Shown: positions 5,151 through 5,969 of the stretch, one piece after another
Layout: every line of letters begins with the position of its first letter
Position numbering within the stretch: the first letter of the stretch is position 1
DNA from: an uncultured Ruminococcus sp.
GTDB lineage: Bacteria > Bacillota > Clostridia > Oscillospirales > Acutalibacteraceae
Direction of reading: 5' to 3'
DNA length: 5,969 bases
NCBI GenBank assembly: GCA_951800855.1
Contig: CATOLC010000055.1
Coordinates: 1-5,969, forward strand
Program-made: the position numbers and the translations under genes
Notes under the pieces: model-generated
The model's input: the letters and a program-made list of their open reading frames with translations, nothing else
What the model was told of the DNA's origin: nothing
Database searches by the model: none

Positions 5151-5969
5151 ATGCCAAGCATCAAAAAAATTAAAGACAAAGTTAAGAAACTTAATGATAA
5201 AATAAATAATAAGGGGGTAACCACAAATGTGTTGAAAGACACTCTCGGAAAAAATGGTGTATTAGTCGAGTGTTGTGCGCTGTATGAAGATGCGCCTAAG
5301 GATTTTCATGATGCGGCCGCCGCGATCCGGGCTTCATATAAAGCATGCAAATTTGTCAGTATACAGAAGTATGTACCGCTCGTGCACGACGACTCGCGGC
5401 AGCTTTCCGAAGCTTGCGAAAAAATCAAGGGCATAGAAGACAAAATCAAAACGGCAAGGAAGGGTTTTCGGAGAGATATTTGTGCCCATCTGGAGAACCA
5501 GACCCGGGAGCTCCTTGAGTATGCTGACCGCGTCTGTAGTGGTAATGGGGGTGCGCTGCTCCAAAGGGAGAGGGTATCCCCCTGTCCCGGGCAGCCCTGC
5601 GCGAGCCGATTCCGGGTTGTGGAGACGGGGAACCGCCCGGTGACTGATTCGGTCGTTGCGCGCGTTGAGCAGCATAACTCCGAGGTTGATAGTATCTTTG
5701 AGTCCGAAGATGCTCTCAGTACGGATCTAAATACCATATTTCGGGCACTGACTCCCGGTCAGGTGTATAGAAACAGGATATCCGAAAAAGGCAAAAAAGC
5801 ATTAAAAGCAGGTGTTGATAAGGCGCGCGCTGTACTGGCCGAGGAAATACACGACGGCCGGTATCTGGACAACCCCAACGCCCTCATCGGCCCCAGCTGG
5901 GAGCTGCGGGCCAATCCCGATGGGCTCGGTGGGGATCTGGGAGCCTTGAAGGGAGGCATCATCGGCTTG
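5151..5969 (+). CDS. Unrecognised helical protein with mosaic base composition, N-terminal part (runs off right edge)
   Basis: ATG 5151 follows the ribosome site AAAGGTGAG (5138-5146) and opens a frame of 273 codons with no stop before the window edge, so the C-terminus is missing. No family is recognised, and there is no signal peptide or membrane segment. Residues 1-20 form a basic amphipathic helix with Ile4, Ile7, Val11, Leu14 and Ile18 in heptad spacing. Residues about 50-128 and 168-235 look helical and charged, possibly coiled coil. Between them lies a Gly/Pro/Cys/Arg-rich stretch (129-165). Eight Cys occur between residues 41 and 150. The visible C-terminal end turns Gly-rich (257-273). 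The first ~50 codons are AT-rich like the rest of the window, after which GC content climbs sharply. This suggests a horizontally acquired or fused body. Three minus-strand frames overlap it but lack comparable initiation signals. A secreted effector, toxin or structural protein are all possible; none is shown by the sequence. Confidence 0.65.
   Translation, partial: MPSIKKIKDKVKKLNDKINNKGVTTNVLKDTLGKNGVLVECCALYEDAPKDFHDAAAAIRASYKACKFVSIQKYVPLVHDDSRQLSEACEKIKGIEDKIKTARKGFRRDICAHLENQTRELLEYADRVCSGNGGALLQRERVSPCPGQPCASRFRVVETGNRPVTDSVVARVEQHNSEVDSIFESEDALSTDLNTIFRALTPGQVYRNRISEKGKKALKAGVDKARAVLAEEIHDGRYLDNPNALIGPSWELRANPDGLGGDLGALKGGIIGL

Noticed and set aside
5306..5737. Minus-strand 143-codon ORF, with a 113-codon ORF in another frame (5334-5675)
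   Set aside because: Both are long only because the DNA is GC-rich and stop codons are rare. They lie wholly inside the plus-strand frame from 5151, which has a good ribosome site, and neither shows a recognisable domain.
5759..5962. Minus-strand 67-codon ORF
   Set aside because: It overlaps the same plus-strand frame in GC-rich DNA, has no clear initiation signal, and its Pro/Ser-rich translation looks like an antisense shadow.

Overview
The window looks like a piece of a low-GC, Gram-positive-type genome, most likely Bacillota/Clostridia and probably host- or gut-associated. The evidence is the AT-rich intergenic DNA, AGGAGG-type ribosome sites, sigma-A-like promoters with TATAAT boxes, and a clostridial-style AsnB. 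The taxonomic call is an inference from style, not from a marker gene. No rRNA, tRNA, CRISPR array, transposase or phage gene was seen.

Layout. Positions 1-749 (minus) hold the 5' end of a secreted, Gly-rich, right-handed beta-helix-like surface protein that runs off the left edge. Its promoter is unusual: the whole 18-nt spacer between -35 and a perfect -10 is a TA dinucleotide repeat, a configuration suited to phase variation. Positions 838-1000 are a non-coding element with nested and mutually exclusive hairpins, probably a dispersed repeat or structured RNA. A divergent plus-strand gene (1166-2281) encodes an exported or membrane-anchored alpha/beta hydrolase; its start is set by a Shine-Dalgarno site rather than by the first ATG. 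A separately promoted 77-residue small protein follows (2481-2714). It ends at a strong hairpin terminator that appears to work in both directions, because the next gene converges on it.

Positions 2812-4644 (minus) are asnB, a complete glutamine-hydrolysing asparagine synthetase with its own promoter and a short leader lacking a T-box. After an AT-rich non-coding gap, a possible 25-codon ORF (5032-5109) precedes a long open frame that begins at 5151 with a good ribosome site and runs off the right edge. Its first ~50 codons are AT- and Lys-rich like the rest of the window, then the DNA becomes strongly GC-rich, reaching about 70% in places. This mosaic composition suggests that a foreign or fast-evolving body has been joined to a native-looking N-terminal helix. 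The small upstream ORF carries a codon-phase-matched relative of that helix.

The genes do not form one pathway. Every complete gene has its own apparent promoter. The theme is one housekeeping enzyme (asnB) set among accessory genes: an exported beta-helix protein, an exported hydrolase and a compositionally foreign helical protein. The two edge genes are both incomplete, so their roles cannot be settled here. The most testable new observation is the TA-repeat promoter.
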